From contig OY979718.1 of NCBI GenBank assembly GCA_963855995.1, positions 48,271,559 to 48,335,558 on the forward strand: 64,000 bases of DNA, in the 5' to 3' direction. The translations under genes and the position numbers were made by a program. The notes under the pieces were generated by a model that was not told the origin of the DNA, searched no databases, and was given only the letters and a program-made list of their open reading frames with translations. Source of the stretch: Muricea muricata. Its lineage: Eukaryota > Cnidaria > Anthozoa > Malacalcyonacea > Plexauridae. This document shows positions 24,306 through 37,596 of the stretch, piece after piece (within the stretch, counting starts at the first letter, position 1; every line of letters starts with the position of its first letter).

Positions 24306-25057
24306 ACTTGGACACTGGGATTTAGTCAAATGGGGGATGGGAAATTTAGGGGCTTAGCCAGGCGCCTAATTTTGAGGGAGCAGAAAGAGGTGCGGTGAAC
24401 AATATAACCGAGAAAATTCTATAGCTTATGATATGAAAGTTCCAATATTCTGGGGGAATTTTAATCAGAAAAATTTACAAGAAGAATTGAATCTATAGTT
24501 TCCTGCATGTTTTCTTGTAGTGTGGTCTCCGTTTGCCTCGAACTCCCCCTTCCTCCCTCCACATTTTTATCCGGTTTTAAACGTTAAAAAAAATTTTCAA
24601 ACAATTGGGGTATGGTCCCCCCTTGGTACATCCTTATAGGGAAAAGGCAATAGTACCCCCAACCCGGCTCCATTCAGGACCCTGAATTAAGGAAAACCTC
24701 TTTAAATTTTATTTGGGTAAAATCATTATTCGGATTAATCCATCCGCACAGTCTACAGAAGAAAAATTTAAGACAAAATTTCATCAGTTTTAGCAGTTGA
24801 AAAATATTTCTTGTTTTTAATATTTTATATTGTTTGGCACTTAGTGCACATGAGAACCTCAGCTTGTGTTTAAGTATCCTTTTGTACAAATCTTTCGAAA
24901 AGATAACAGCACCTGATGATAGCGAGAAAGCGAAATCATAGGCGAAGTATCCTCAGTTGCACGTTCATGAATTCATGTTCATTGTCTGCTTAAACTTTAA
25001 AAGTCATAGGCTTTCACTTTTACCCAAAAAATCGTCGTAAGGCAAACAAAAATTTAA
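24306..25057. other. intergenic sequence
   Basis: Nothing recognised. Confidence 0.5.
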
Positions 25058-25578
25058 AGGAAAATGGCAACAAAATTTTTTATCGTCTTGTTTGAAAGAG
25101 ACTCCAAAACAATATATAGAAGTCTATTACAGAATTTTTATATCTGCCTTATTTAGTGAGATATTTTGACTTGAAATCTTTAGTTGTCCGCCATCTTGAA
25201 TATTTGTAGATATGCATGATACGTCACAACTGGGGTCACGCAATTTTTTTTTCTTACGACACAATGATTAATCTCCTCCAATAACCACACACATGGTAAG
25301 TGTTTTGGATTTCAACACAGACTGAAAAGGTTTCACAAATATTTTATTGCTGGTAGGTGTTTAGGAGAAGCTTTGAACGGCTTATCCCTGTTGTGACGTC
25401 ACCAAAACATTGTTAATGAGGTTAAAAATTCACTCAAGATGGCGGACAGTTCGATTATTTGCGTCAGAATATTTCCCTCAGAAGTAGAACAGATACAAAA
25501 ATTTTGTAATAGACTTCTATGTATGATTTTCGAGTCTCTTTCAAATAGGACAATAAAATTTTTTGTTGCCATTTCCCT
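25058..25578. mobile_element. TTAA-type foldback MITE
   Basis: Ends AGGAAAATGGCAACAAAATT and, reversed, AGGGAAATGGCAACAAAAAA, with inverted matching over about 190 bases (GTCCGCCATCTTGA). TTAA sits on each side (25054-25057, 25579-25582). TTAA duplications are made by piggyBac and Kolobok transposases; AGGG-like ends lean to Kolobok. Confidence 0.75.
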
Positions 25579-26760
25579 TTAAGAAAAAAAATTGATCAAA
25601 CAAATTTTGCACATAAACATGCTTGTGCAAATTAATTAGCGAGCCATTTCAATGAATCTTGACGTCTTTTCAAAAGCCTAAACTGTGAAGTTTCATCGCG
25701 CAAGGAATGACGGATTATTCTTTATTTAGGTCCTGATACTTAGGCAACTACCTCGATCATGTTTCAAAAAATTAATTCTATCCAGGTAAGGAATACTAGC
25801 CATCCATCGCTTGTGCACTAGGACTTCTAGATTCTACTTACAAAATAATACAAGTGCGTGAAGGTCTTAAGATAATCTAAGAAATATATAATAACAACAA
25901 AGAAATCAAAAACGATAGGCAATGACCGAGCAAGAACGAAACACGTACATGTCTAACTAAATGATATTGTTTTCAGGTGCAAATATTCGAACGTTAGCTG
26001 ATGAAGTGTTTTGGGGGTTGTCTTACTCTGTATGCACTGATTTTCAAAAGAAATTTTTCAGTAGGCTTTTTCGCACTATATTTTTTACTGTTTACCAAAA
26101 AGGCGCTAAGTGCTGGAAATATACACCCATGGCCTGGGCACTACTCTCAGATATTTACTATTAGAGGTATTCACATACGATGCATGCTATAGCTACACAA
26201 ACTTTAGCGGACAGTTGGACATAATTTATATTTAATGATAATATTAATCAATAACAAAAATAATAGTAATGATATCTTATTATATAACACATAGAAGTAT
26301 ATTACCTAGTTATTATATTTGTTACGTATTACGTAGTTATATATACGTAAACCGTATTTATTACGTGTATTACCTATGTATGCATGTTACTGACATAATT
26401 TTAACCAATATAATTATATGTATATATATACTTTACAGGCCTATTTATCGGTAAATATTTAGTATTTATATTATGTATATTTTTCAGCCATCGTATATGG
26501 TCTCTTACATGCATAGTTAGGCCTATTGCATACTAGTATATGATAATGTCTTATATTGGATAAAAAACATTAATTTTGTTATCTGTGTGTCATTTGTTAT
26601 CTGTCAAACATTTGAGTGATATGTATATATCAATCTATGTTCTATAACCAGATCTAGAGTTACTATTTGTTACTTTTTTGTAGCCATATTCTATATAAGT
26701 TCAATAGCTTTTTTCACGTCAAGACATATAACGGCAATCGGAGTTCGATCGGCCATATAG
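25579..26760. other. intergenic, very AT-rich
   Basis: No gene seen. From 26210 on, AT content rises with repeated TATTACGTA-like motifs. Confidence 0.5.
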
Positions 26761-27090
26761 GTATATGGACATAGGCGAGGCCATATGTATAACAAAATGG
26801 TCAAATATATATTCATGAGACCATACGAAATAGTCAAATATTTATTCATAAAACCATATGTATAAGGAGATGGTCAATGATCAATAAAGACAACATAGGT
26901 ATATGGACATAGGTACATGGTCAAAAGTACATGGATAAAGGTATATGGACATAGGTATAAGCACATAGCTACATGCACAAAGGTATATGGACATAGGTAT
27001 ATGCACATGCGTATATGGACATAGGTATGTGGACATGGGTATATAAACTTAGGTATATGGACAAAGGTATATGGACATGGGTATATGGAT
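26750..27090. repeat. diverged short tandem repeats
   Basis: Irregular repeats of GGTATATGGACATA in about 12-18-bp steps, preceded by diverged relatives of the 42-bp satellite unit (CCATACGAAATAGTCAAATA). Confidence 0.8.
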
Positions 27091-27515
27091 AAGTGCTGTA
27101 CAATGTTCTGTTGTATATTGTTTTAAATGTGTTGCGCTGCGTCTGCGCTGCCATTCCATGCTTCTGCGTTTTGTGGTTGGTGGTTGTTATGGACTCGTGT
27201 CTCGTTGTTTTTCTGAGTGAGAGAGAAAGTGAGTAAATGAGTGAGTGGGTCAATATATAACTAGGTTAGGCGAAAAACAACGACGACATGAGGGGTGAGG
27301 TTGTGGTGAAGGATCGGTAATGGGTTCACACTTGCATTGCGCGCGCTTGCGATCGTATATTTTGTTGTATTGTCGTGTCGTATTCATGTCGTATCGTTAC
27401 TGTCCTGCACAGCATCTTTCCATATGGATCGTGTACATATAAACAAGTCAAATATACCTCAGACCATATGCCTAACAAAGTGCCGGACAAATATAATATA
27501 CATGAAACCAGACGT

Positions 27516-30500
27516 ATATAACAGAATGGTCAAGTACTTATTCATGACAGACCATATTTATAACGGAATGGTCAAGTACTTATTCATGAGAGACCATATT
27601 TATAACGGAATGGTTAAGTACTTATTCATGAGAGACCATATTTATAACGGAATGGTCAAGTACTTGTTCATGAGAGACCATATTTATATTGGATGGTCAA
27701 GCATTTATTCATGAGAGACCATATTTATAACAGAATGGTCAAGTACTTATTCATGAGAGACCATATTTATAACGGAATGGTCAAGTACTTATTCAAGAGA
27801 GACCATATTTATAACGGAATGGTCAAGTACTTATTCATGAGAGACCATATTTATATCGGATGGTCAAGCATTTATTCATGAGAGACCATATTTATAACGG
27901 AATGGTCAAGTACTTATTCATGACAGACCATATTTATAACGGAATGGTCAAGTACTTATTCATGAGAGACCATATTTATAACGGAATGGTCAAGTACTTA
28001 TTAATGAGAAACCATATTTATAAAAGAATGGTCAAGTATTTATTCATGAGAGACCATATTTATAACGTGATGGTCAAGTATTTATTCATGAAATACCATA
28101 TTTATAACAGAATGGTCAAGTACTTATTCATGAGAGACCATATTTATAACGGAATGGTCAAGTACTTATTCAAGAGAGACCATATTTATAACGGAATGGT
28201 CAAGTACTTATTCATGAGAGACCATATTTATATCGGATGGTCAAGCATTTATTCATGAGAGAGCATATTTATAACGGAATGGTCAAGTACTTATTCGTGA
28301 GAGACTATATTTATAACGGAATGGTCAAGTACTTATTAATGAGAGACCCTATTTATAACAGAATGGTCAAGTACTTATTAATGAGAGACCATATTTATAA
28401 CAGAATGGTGAAGTAGTTATTCATGAGAGACCATATTTATAACGGAACGAATGGTCAAGTACTTACTCATCAGAGACCATTTTTGTAACGAAATAGTCAA
28501 ATATTCATAAAAGACCATATTTATAACAGAATGGTCAAGTATTTATTCATGACAGACCATATTTATAACGGAATGGTCAAGTTCTATTCATGAGAGACCA
28601 TATTTATATCGGATGGTCAAGCATTTGTTCATGAGAGACCATATTTATAACGGAATGGTCAAGTACTTATTCATGAGAGACCATATTTATAACAGAATGG
28701 TCAAGTACTTATTCATGAAAGACCATATTTATAACGGGATGGTCAAGTACTTATTCATGAGAGGCCATATTTATAACAGAATGGTCAAGTATTTTTCATG
28801 AGAGACCATATTTATAACAGAATGGTCAAATATTTTTCATGAAAGACCATATTTATAACGGAATGGTCAAGTACTTATTCATGAGAGACCATATTTATAA
28901 CAGAATGGTCAAGTATTTTTCATGAGAGACCATATTTATAACGGAATGGTCAAGTACTTATTCATGAGAGACCATATTTATAACAGAATGGTCAAGTACT
29001 TACTCATGAAAGACCATATTTATAACAGAATGGTCAAGTACTTACTCATGAAAGACCATATTTATAACGGGATGGTCAAGTACTTATTCATGAGAGGCCA
29101 TATTTATAACAGAATGGTCAAGAACTTATTCATGAGAAACCCTATTTATAACGGAATGGTCAAGTACTTATTCATGAGAGACCATATTTATAACGTGATG
29201 GTCAAGTATTTATTCATGAAAGACCATATTTATAACAGAATGGTCAAGTACTTATTCATGAAAGACCATATTTATAACAGAATGGTCAAGTACTTATTCA
29301 TGAAAGACCATATTTATAACGGGATGGTCAAGTACTTATTCATGAGAGGCCATATTTATAACAGAATGGTCAAGTATTTTTCATGAGAGACCATATTTAT
29401 AACAGAATGGTCAAATATTTTTCATGAGAGACCATATTTATAACGGAATGGTCAAGTACTTATTCATGAAAGACCATATTTATAACGGGATGGTCAAGTA
29501 CTTATTCATGAGAGACCATATTTATAACAGAATGGTCAAGTATTTTTCATGAGAGACCATATTTATAACGGAATGGTCAAGTACTTATTTATGAGAGACC
29601 ATATTTATAACAGAATGGTCAAGTACTTATTCATGAAAGACCATATTTATAACGGGATGGTCAAGTACTTATTCATGAGAGGCCATATTTATAACAGAAT
29701 GGTCAAGTACTTATTCATGAGAGACCATATTTATAACGGAATGGTCAAGTACTTATTCATGAGAGACCATATTTATAACAGAATGGTCAAGTACTTATTC
29801 ATGAGAGACCATATTTATAACAGAATGGTCAAGTACTTATTCATGAGAGACCATATTTATAACGGAATGGTCAAGTATTTATTCATGAGAGACCATATTT
29901 ATAACGTGATGGTCAAGTATTTATTCATGAAAGACCATATTTATAACAGAATGGTCAAGTACTTATTCATGAAAGACCATATTTATAACAGAATGGTGAA
30001 GTAGTTATTCATGAGAGACCATATTTATAACGGAACGAATGGTCAAGTACTTACTCATCAGAGACCATTTTTGTAACGAAATAGTCAAATATTCATAAAA
30101 GACCATATTTATAACAGAATGGTCAAGTATTTATTCATGACAGACCATATTTATAACGGAATGGTCAAGTTCTATTCATGAGAAACCATATTTATATCGG
30201 ATGGTCAAGTACTTATTCATGAGAGGCCATATTTATAACAGAATGGTCAAGTATTTTTCATGAGAGACCATATTTATAACGGAATGGTCAAGTACTTATT
30301 CATGAGAGACCATATTTATAACAGAATGGTCAAGTACTTATTCATGAGAGACCATATTTATAACAGAATGGTCAAGTACTTATTCATGAGAGACCATATT
30401 TATAACGGAATGGTCAAGTATTTATTCATGAGAGACCATATTTATAACGTGATGGTCAAGTATTTATTCATGAAAGACCATATTTATAACAGAATGGTCA

Positions 30501-31183
30501 AGTACTTATTCATGAAAGACCATATTTATAACGAAATGGTCAAGTACTTATTCATGAGAGACCATATTTATAACAGAATGGTCAAGTACTTATTCATGAA
30601 AGACCATATTTATAACGGAATGGTCAAGTACTTATTAATGAGAGACCCTATTTATAACGGAATGGTCAAGTACTTATTCATGAGAGACCATATTTATAAC
30701 GGAATGGTCAAGTACTTATTAATGAGAAACCATATTTATTAAAGAATGGTCAAGTATTTATTCATGAGAGACCATATTTATAACGTGATGGTCAAGTATT
30801 TATTCATGAAAGACCATATTTATAACAGAATGGTCAAGTACTTATTCATGAAAGACCATATTTATAACGGAATGGTCAAGTACTTATTCATGAGAGACCA
30901 TATTTATAACAGAATGGTCAAGTACTTATTCATGAGAGACCATATTTATAACGGAATGGTCAAGTATTTATTGATGAGAGACCATATTTATAACGTGATG
31001 GTCAAGTATTTATTCATGAAAGACCATATTTATAACAGAATGGTCAAGTACTTATTCATGAGAGACCATATTTATAACAGAATGGTCAAGTACTTATTCA
31101 TGAGAGACCATATTTATAACAGAATGGTCAAGTATTTATGCATGAGAGACCATATTTATAACGGAATGGTCAAATACTTATAG
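27516..31183. repeat. 42-bp minisatellite, about 87 copies, with higher-order structure
   Basis: The unit contains GAATGGTCAAGTACTTATTC followed by ATGAGAGACCATATTTATAA. 42 is a multiple of 3, and one plus-strand frame stays open over many units, reading MVKYLFMRDHIYNG again and again; other units change the frame or add stops. An irregular block with GGTGAAGTAGTTATTC and a shortened GTTCTATTC unit occurs at about 28403-28600 and again at 29991-30188, an offset of 1588 bp, showing a segmental duplication inside the array. I regard it as a satellite and not a gene. Confidence 0.95.
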
Positions 31184-31624
31184 GATAAGACCTTTAGCAT
31201 TAAGGCTACCCTTTCCATGTATGCATTTTCCAATGCTTAATGCTATGTGGCAAATAGCAAATTAGTAAAGAATATTTGTCCTATTGGGTTGAAAAGATGT
31301 ACGGGAAGAGAATCTTCAAAACGCGAATCAATCTGACGTTGTAAACTAACTGCAACGAAGTTAAAAGAAGCAGTTAAAACAAATTAACAATGATTAAATG
31401 AAAGTTTGAAACAAGTTCAAGAAACGAAATGAAGTTAAAAGAAGTGAAAAATGAAACCATGAATGCGTTGACGTATTTTGTGAATGAAGGTTCAAGAAAG
31501 AAGGGAGATGTCTCATGGAGATGGAAACTGCGCAAGAATGTTGTCCTTTGAAAACTGTGCAAGAATGAAGAGAAGTTTGTCCTATGATTTGTACAAGATG
31601 ACGTAAATGACGACGATGACGATG

Positions 31625-31745
31625 CCTGATGAGTGACGAAGATGCCCGACGAACCATGACGATACCTGACGAATGAATACGATGCCCGACGAACGACGAC
31701 GATCCCGACGAACGACGACGATGCCCGACGAACGACGACAATGTT
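31625..31745. repeat. about 20-bp tandem repeat
   Basis: Five to six imperfect units of GATGCCCGACGAACGACGAC. Confidence 0.85.
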
Positions 31746-32584
31746 GAAGCGAAAGATGACGATGCCTGACAGACGATGATTTAAAGGTGACGTAAACGGA
31801 ACAGGTAATTGATATAGAATCCTGGTGGTTAAATTAAAGTTGAATAACTGATGACTTTCAAATATTAAAAATATATTTGAAAACAGAAGTTAAACATGAT
31901 TCCCAGAAGTTAAACAGGATTTCCCCGGGCACTCCGGTTTCAAGCCTTAGTTCAATCCTGTATAGAAAATTAAACACAGTTATTCAACTTTGGTTTTCCA
32001 AAATTTGGTTTAAAAATGGGTCATGTTATTATATCTTGCAAATTTATAAGATATTTCATTACATAAAAGATAGTTTGTATCTCTTATGTAAGGAAATTAT
32101 CTTATACATTTGCAAGTTTCCATCTATATTAACTTCCCGACGAAGGACCTTGAAGGGCGTGAGCTCCAAATGCTCGAAAAGCAAGTATCTGACGTTTTCA
32201 TACGGGAAATAATTAAAATAACTGGCAGATTTCTGGATCGCACTCGAAGCAACTGGAGGAAAGAGGTTTCGCCCTATTTCCAAAGGTTTTCTTCCTGAGA
32301 TCCTTTTTGAACCACCAGGATTAACGACGAAATTCAAGGAAAATGAAATTAAATTTTAGATTTCTTTGAGGTTCGTCTGTCTTAATTTAAGTTGCTACAT
32401 ATAGTGTAGGATTTAGTATAGTTTGCATGTACATGAGCATGAAATAAAATATGAAAGTTAACATACTCCGGATTCGGAGTATTTGCTTAACTATCATTCG
32501 GAAATTATTCGGAAACTCAAGCTTGGTAAGCGAGTTTAAAACGACGCGAAAACGAAGAAATGAAGAATAAATATTAACAAATCT

Positions 32585-33130
32585 ATCAAGTCATAGTATA
32601 TATCACATGAAATCATAGAGCAAATACATACTGATGCAAATTAGCTACAGCTACAAGTAGGGCACATATGTCAGCAGCACGCACATATAACTACAACTAA
32701 GAATGGCACAAGCCAACAACATCGGACTTTTATACATTACCATGTATTCCAATAATATAATTGCTAATATTCTAATATGTCTCATATGACACTATATACT
32801 ATACAGCATAACACCATCTTATATACCATCAGATCTGATACCATCATGGGAATTTATCTGCTTAAACGTAGTATATCCTCACGTATATCAAGTCATAGTA
32901 TATATCATGCACGTGAAATCATAAAGAAAATAAATATAAACTGATGCAAATTAGCTACAACTAAGTATAGGGAACCCAGCTAACAACATCGTACTTGCGC
33001 ACATTACGATACAATCAGTATTATTATTATGTTAATCATTATAATATGTCGCATATAGCTGCACAACATACTATATAAAATAACATTATCTTACACCATA
33101 TAAAACTACCATTAGAATTCAATGCTTAAA
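32585..33130. repeat. two direct copies of a roughly 300-bp segment
   Basis: ATCAAGTCATAGTATATATC starts both copies (about 32586 and 32888). ACTGATGCAAATTAGCTACA, CTAACAACATCG-like and CACCATCTTATA-like stretches then follow in the same order. An old tandem duplication. Confidence 0.75.
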
Positions 33131-34302
33131 CATGGTGAATCGACACGTATATATTATATTACCTAAATATGATCAACTGTGTGTTGAAAGCATGCACTTT
33201 ATCGAAATTAAAAAACTACAATTACTACAACAATTTATTTGTACACAATTTGTAACACGTTTTATTAATACAGCTATACACACACGATGTAGGTATGGGC
33301 AAACTAAAGCCAATTAACTTCATGTTAACTGGAAATTAACATTAATATATGTGTACATAAATAATACAGAAAATATACAAAACAGTTGAAAGCAAATGCA
33401 AAATGAAATGAAATAAAAGAAAGAAAACGCGCGCGCCAAGAAACCAAGCCAAATTGCGAACTCCGAGAATAAATTGCAATGATCGTCGAACAGCACATAT
33501 AAATTTATCCACACAGTCGCCAATATACCAGATGATTTGCTGTCCTGCGTCTTAATGTTTGGCATTATAAACCCTTTAAAATCTGTCAGATCCTTTCTTT
33601 TTTTTTTACTTGAAATCGAATCTTTTTGATTAGAGACGCACGAAAAATATGATTTAAAATCCTTTTTTACCAATAAAAAAGTGAAGTTTAATATCTCCCA
33701 GTTGCCACTTACTAAACGCTATGGTAAACAGTGTTTGTATGCATGTATGGATGGATTAAACTGATAGTTATAAAGGGTTTATAAGGTTTGTTGGATATAA
33801 GGTAATATCATGTTTGGCGTGACAATTTCATTTGAACTTTAACCGCACGATATATGTATGAACTTTATTTTTTAAGTTGAAAAATAACACAACAAGAAGA
33901 ATATGTTCATAACCATTTCGTTTTTTACCATATACAGTTTTCATTCAGACAAGCAATCATTACGCCTCGTATGATATGACCTAATTAGTTAACACTCCAC
34001 AAACCAAAAAATTGAAATACGTAGATGAGCATGTTAAAAAAAGTCTTAATTGCATGATCTTGCGAGTCTGGGTCTGTATATCTGTTGTCTTTCAGCCCAA
34101 TAACCAAAAGGGCACAAAAAATGAAACTCATGAGAGTACAAAGTAAAGAGAGGTTATTGAGGGCTTAAAAGGGAAATGTTATAAAAGGTTTGAAAGGGAA
34201 ATATTATAAAGCGTGCATGTCAATAAAAGGGAAAGGCTGCAAGTAAAGGATTAAAAAAGTTAAAAAACGGAAGAATTACAAAGGTTTTAAAAAGCTAGGG
34301 AA

Positions 34303-34411
34303 GAGGGCTGTACATTGGGGGTAATACAACTAACTGAAAAAGAAGATTCGTAGAGGAGGTCCTTCGTCGGGAAGTTCGGGTAGTTGTATATCTCTCTATG
34401 TACAGCCCTCT
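34303..34411. repeat. short inverted repeat
   Basis: GAGGGCTGTACAT at the left and its complement at the right enclose about 80 bp. Confidence 0.65.
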
Positions 34412-34540
34412 CATTCAAGAGTCTTGGTGGTGAAAGTTAAAGCTGAATAATGTCAACATCCGACTGATTTATACCTTTTAATTTCTTTTCGAACAAACAA
34501 AAAGTTATTGATTGCGCAAAGACACGATATTTACTTGAAA

Positions 34541-35030
34541 CCGGTCTGTGGCAAATGTTTAATACACCCATTGTTCGTTTTGTACCTATTTTGTTCAACT
34601 CCAGCCACTGTAGTCCATATAGTTAACAGTCAATAGTCTTCAAAAAGGTATCCACCGAATAGGATAGAAATTCAGACATAAAACCGACGTCTAAGATGAA
34701 AAAAGTAGTGTAATACGCAACTTCATGCTGCTAACTGATGTCAGCGGCGCCACGAAGAATTACAAATTGCTGCTTCAATATCGACATTTTATGCATTAAA
34801 TAACGTACGTATTTCGCTTAAATCGATATGGGTGTAACTTTGAAGATCTTTTCCCCCGATAAGCTTAATAAACCATGTATTAATTGTGGTAGAGTCGAAA
34901 AATATTGTTCAATAAATAGACACAAGTACACGTTCACTTTGTCGTTCATGTTTCTTTGTCGATTTCAGAATTCGTAAAATTGACCAATCACAGCGAAGCA
35001 CAAAAGTTCTAAACATTTGCCACAGACCAG
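34541..35030. mobile_element. nonautonomous inverted-repeat element, 6-bp duplication
   Basis: Inverted ends CCGGTCTGTGGCAAATGTTTA and, reversed, CTGGTCTGTGGCAAATGTTTA. TTGAAA lies directly outside each end (34535-34540, 35031-35036). Noncoding, 490 bp. A 6-bp duplication does not settle the superfamily. Confidence 0.7.
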
Positions 35031-36299
35031 TTGAAATAAATGTTCCTTTAAAACCAATTTACGTTATTCAGGTTTAACTACAGATATTTTCAGTGCATGA
35101 ATTAGGATATAATTGTAAGCGGTACAAATGGTACCTAGGAGTAAGTTTCAGGTACGCGAGTGTTGGACACAGAAGGATTGGTGGACGTCTTTTGTTCGTA
35201 ACGTATGGGCAGGGGCCCAGGGATGGGGGCCCCAACCCTTAAGTCCCAGTTCGGTCGGGTACTAACGTCGCTTTAGTTTCAGGTGTCGTCGACGACAGTT
35301 CATCGTCAGGTGATTAGCTAAAACTACTATATGATCAGTTAGGTCTTTTTTTATTGTGAAAGTATGACTTTAGATATTTATTAAGCTTCTTTTCCATTTA
35401 GTCGTAAGTTCGCTATAGTTATTTACATTTAGTGCGGACAGTTGGTGACTAAATGGAAACGAAGCTTTGCATGGTTCGGTTCATCACCATCAAGATTGCT
35501 AACTTAAGCTGTTTCAGACGTCGAACTTTACATGTGCCAAACTTAATGCAGACGAATTAAAGCGAAGTTTCAATTCATTTGTATTATATTCGGCACATGA
35601 AAAGTTTGTCTTCTGAAACATATTCAGATATACAGACCATCAGGCAATAGGTGTTCTGGGATAACAAAAGATAGCGGTGCCGACAATCCAAAAAACAGAA
35701 CATGCCGTACTGGATTGTCGAAAAGAGAAAATGGCGGTGCCGAAAACGAAAAAAACAAAAATGGCGGTGCAAGATAAAATTGGAGATATTGACAGTTTTA
35801 AACTGCAGCATTGGCATTTTTGAAGTGATATGTGGAAGAAGTAAATAAAGAAAATAGGACAAAGGAAATAATTGAAAAAAGAAAATAAGGGGGAAAAATA
35901 AAAAAAAGAGAAAAGATTGAAAAAAGAAGACGTCAGAGAACTGGTGATCTGAAGGGCTCAGGTAAGAGGGTTTTTCTCCGGGTCCTCCGGTTTCCCTCAA
36001 AAAAAAAAGAGTGGCTATGTTTAGGACCATCAAAGATCATAATTCTTAGGCATTCTCATTGGACCAAAGTTTTATGCATAGGCATAAAAATTAGCATCAG
36101 TGACGTCGACGATGTATTGTTAGTGTATGTAAAATAATTGTTCCCACTTCTTCAATATAGCAATTAGTTGTATTAGTCTGGATGCATGCATACACCCATG
36201 CTTATTTCATTTTCAAATTGTTCTCGGCTTTTTCACTTTGGATAATGTAAGTGATTTTGACACATGAGAATAAAATTCGTTTAATCGTGAAACTATAGG

Positions 36300-36380
36300 A
36301 GCTGGCCATGGCCGGTGAGGATCTTACTGAGTTTAATGATCTGTGGTCTGCAGGTTAGATTCCTGCTCCACTCAAAGATC
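36300..36380 (+). repeat. tRNA-like sequence, possible tRNA-derived SINE head
   Basis: TGGCCGGTGAGG resembles a polymerase III A box. GCAGGTTAGATTCCTGC forms a perfect 5-bp TPsiC arm and matches a B box, followed by TCCACTC, which pairs partly with GAGCTGG at the start. On the minus strand at about 36560-36620, TAGTCTAGTGGTAAATGG and GGTTCAAATCTC give a second tRNA-like A/B box pair. Neither folds cleanly along its full length, so these look like SINE or pseudogene relics. Confidence 0.35.
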
Positions 36381-37411
36381 TAAGCAGAAAATTGATCAGA
36401 AAACAAGTAATATATGTTAACAATAAACAAGATAAATCAGATAACTTCACAATTGTTGTAAAATAATCTAATGTAGCAATTTTGTATGTGGTGTAGTGTT
36501 AGGTTCGTATTTGTAGTTTTGTAGCCTTTATTTTAAGCCAAATTTACTTCAAGTGAATTTAGCGAGATTTGAACCTAATGGAAACTCACGCGAAACCATT
36601 TACCACTAGACTATGAACTCATACTTAAAACTGCGATGTAAATTATCGACTTTACCTAATCTTTGGTTATTATTTTAAACTAAACTCAAAACAAATTCTT
36701 TACCATTGGACCACTCGTTCATGCCTGAAATTGCGACGCCAGTTATTTAACCAATTTTTGGTCTTTATTTTAAGTGAAAAAATTTAATTTCGTCTTACCC
36801 AAAACATTTTTCAATTTTTCTGACAATGTGAAGATTTTATTATGCTAAACTGTTGCATACTGCTATGTGTCCCCAAAAATGTAACACTTGTACATGTGGT
36901 CTTCTTTTACCTCGACCTCCCCCTTCCCCAAATTTTTTATGAATTTGAAAGTTTCAAAAAACAAATCGTCAAACGATTAGGCAGGTGTAATCGCCCATTG
37001 CTCCCCCCCCCCGTTTTGGCTACGCCCCTGCACATGCTATTCTGTTCGTAACACAGTGTAAAACGAGCGTTTAATGATTTTATCTGCTATCTTAGTGTTT
37101 AGAATATTTTTTTCATTACTGATAAACTGAACTTGTACATTTTCATGTGAGGAATAGGGTGGAGGGAGACTTTATGCTCATTAATAAAAAAAAACTATAG
37201 TAAAATCAAAAAGCACTAATCGAAAAAATCTTCTGCCTACTCGCAGGTGAATTAAATATTGCAATTGTGGACATTTCACGAGTACGTATTTCATATTCGT
37301 GGATGTGAGCTATCCATAATACATCATGCGATGCAAATTTCCGTGCTGAAATACATCGCAAATGAAAGAAACACAACAAACATGACTATACTTGACGTAT
37401 ATAGCCCGGCT

Positions 37412-37596
37412 GGAAGTAAGGTAATAATTCCGTGTTCTCATATAAATCTTAATCCAAGCCCTAACCCAAACCCTAATCCTAACCAGCGTTTTATTTGTCA
37501 TGTTTTAACTTTAATGAATTGAAGATTTGATTAGATTTAGGGCTTGGATTAAAATTTATTTGCGCGTACTGAAAACACGGAATTATTACCGGAAGT
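37412..37596. repeat. inverted repeat, MITE-like
   Basis: GGTAATAATTCCGTGTT at the left and its complement at the right, plus an inner pair AATCCAAGCCCTAA / TTAGGGCTTGGATT. The loop holds CCTAACCC-like repeats. No duplication fixed at the edges. Confidence 0.65.

Larger units (their letters stand above)
31191..34302. other. intergenic sequence, no recognised gene
   Basis: Between the satellite and the inverted repeats near 34.3 kb. Contains the short tandem array at 31625-31745 and the direct duplication near 32.6-33.1 kb, described separately. GACGAAGGACC motifs (about 32138) resemble tails of Penelope-like elements but no reverse transcriptase is present. Confidence 0.5.

Noticed and set aside
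27337..31183. Chain of plus-strand reading frames of 62-160 codons with a 14-residue repeat
   Set aside because: They arise from a 42-bp satellite whose unit is a multiple of three; stops and frame changes occur wherever units vary, and there is no start, splice or domain evidence.
31620..31650. Hammerhead ribozyme core (CTGATGAGTGACGAAG)
   Set aside because: The conserved GAAA after stem II is GAAG here, and no matching stems I and III surround it; it is part of a short tandem array.
37450..37490. Telomere-like CCCTAA repeats
   Set aside because: Only three irregular copies inside an inverted repeat, not a telomeric block.
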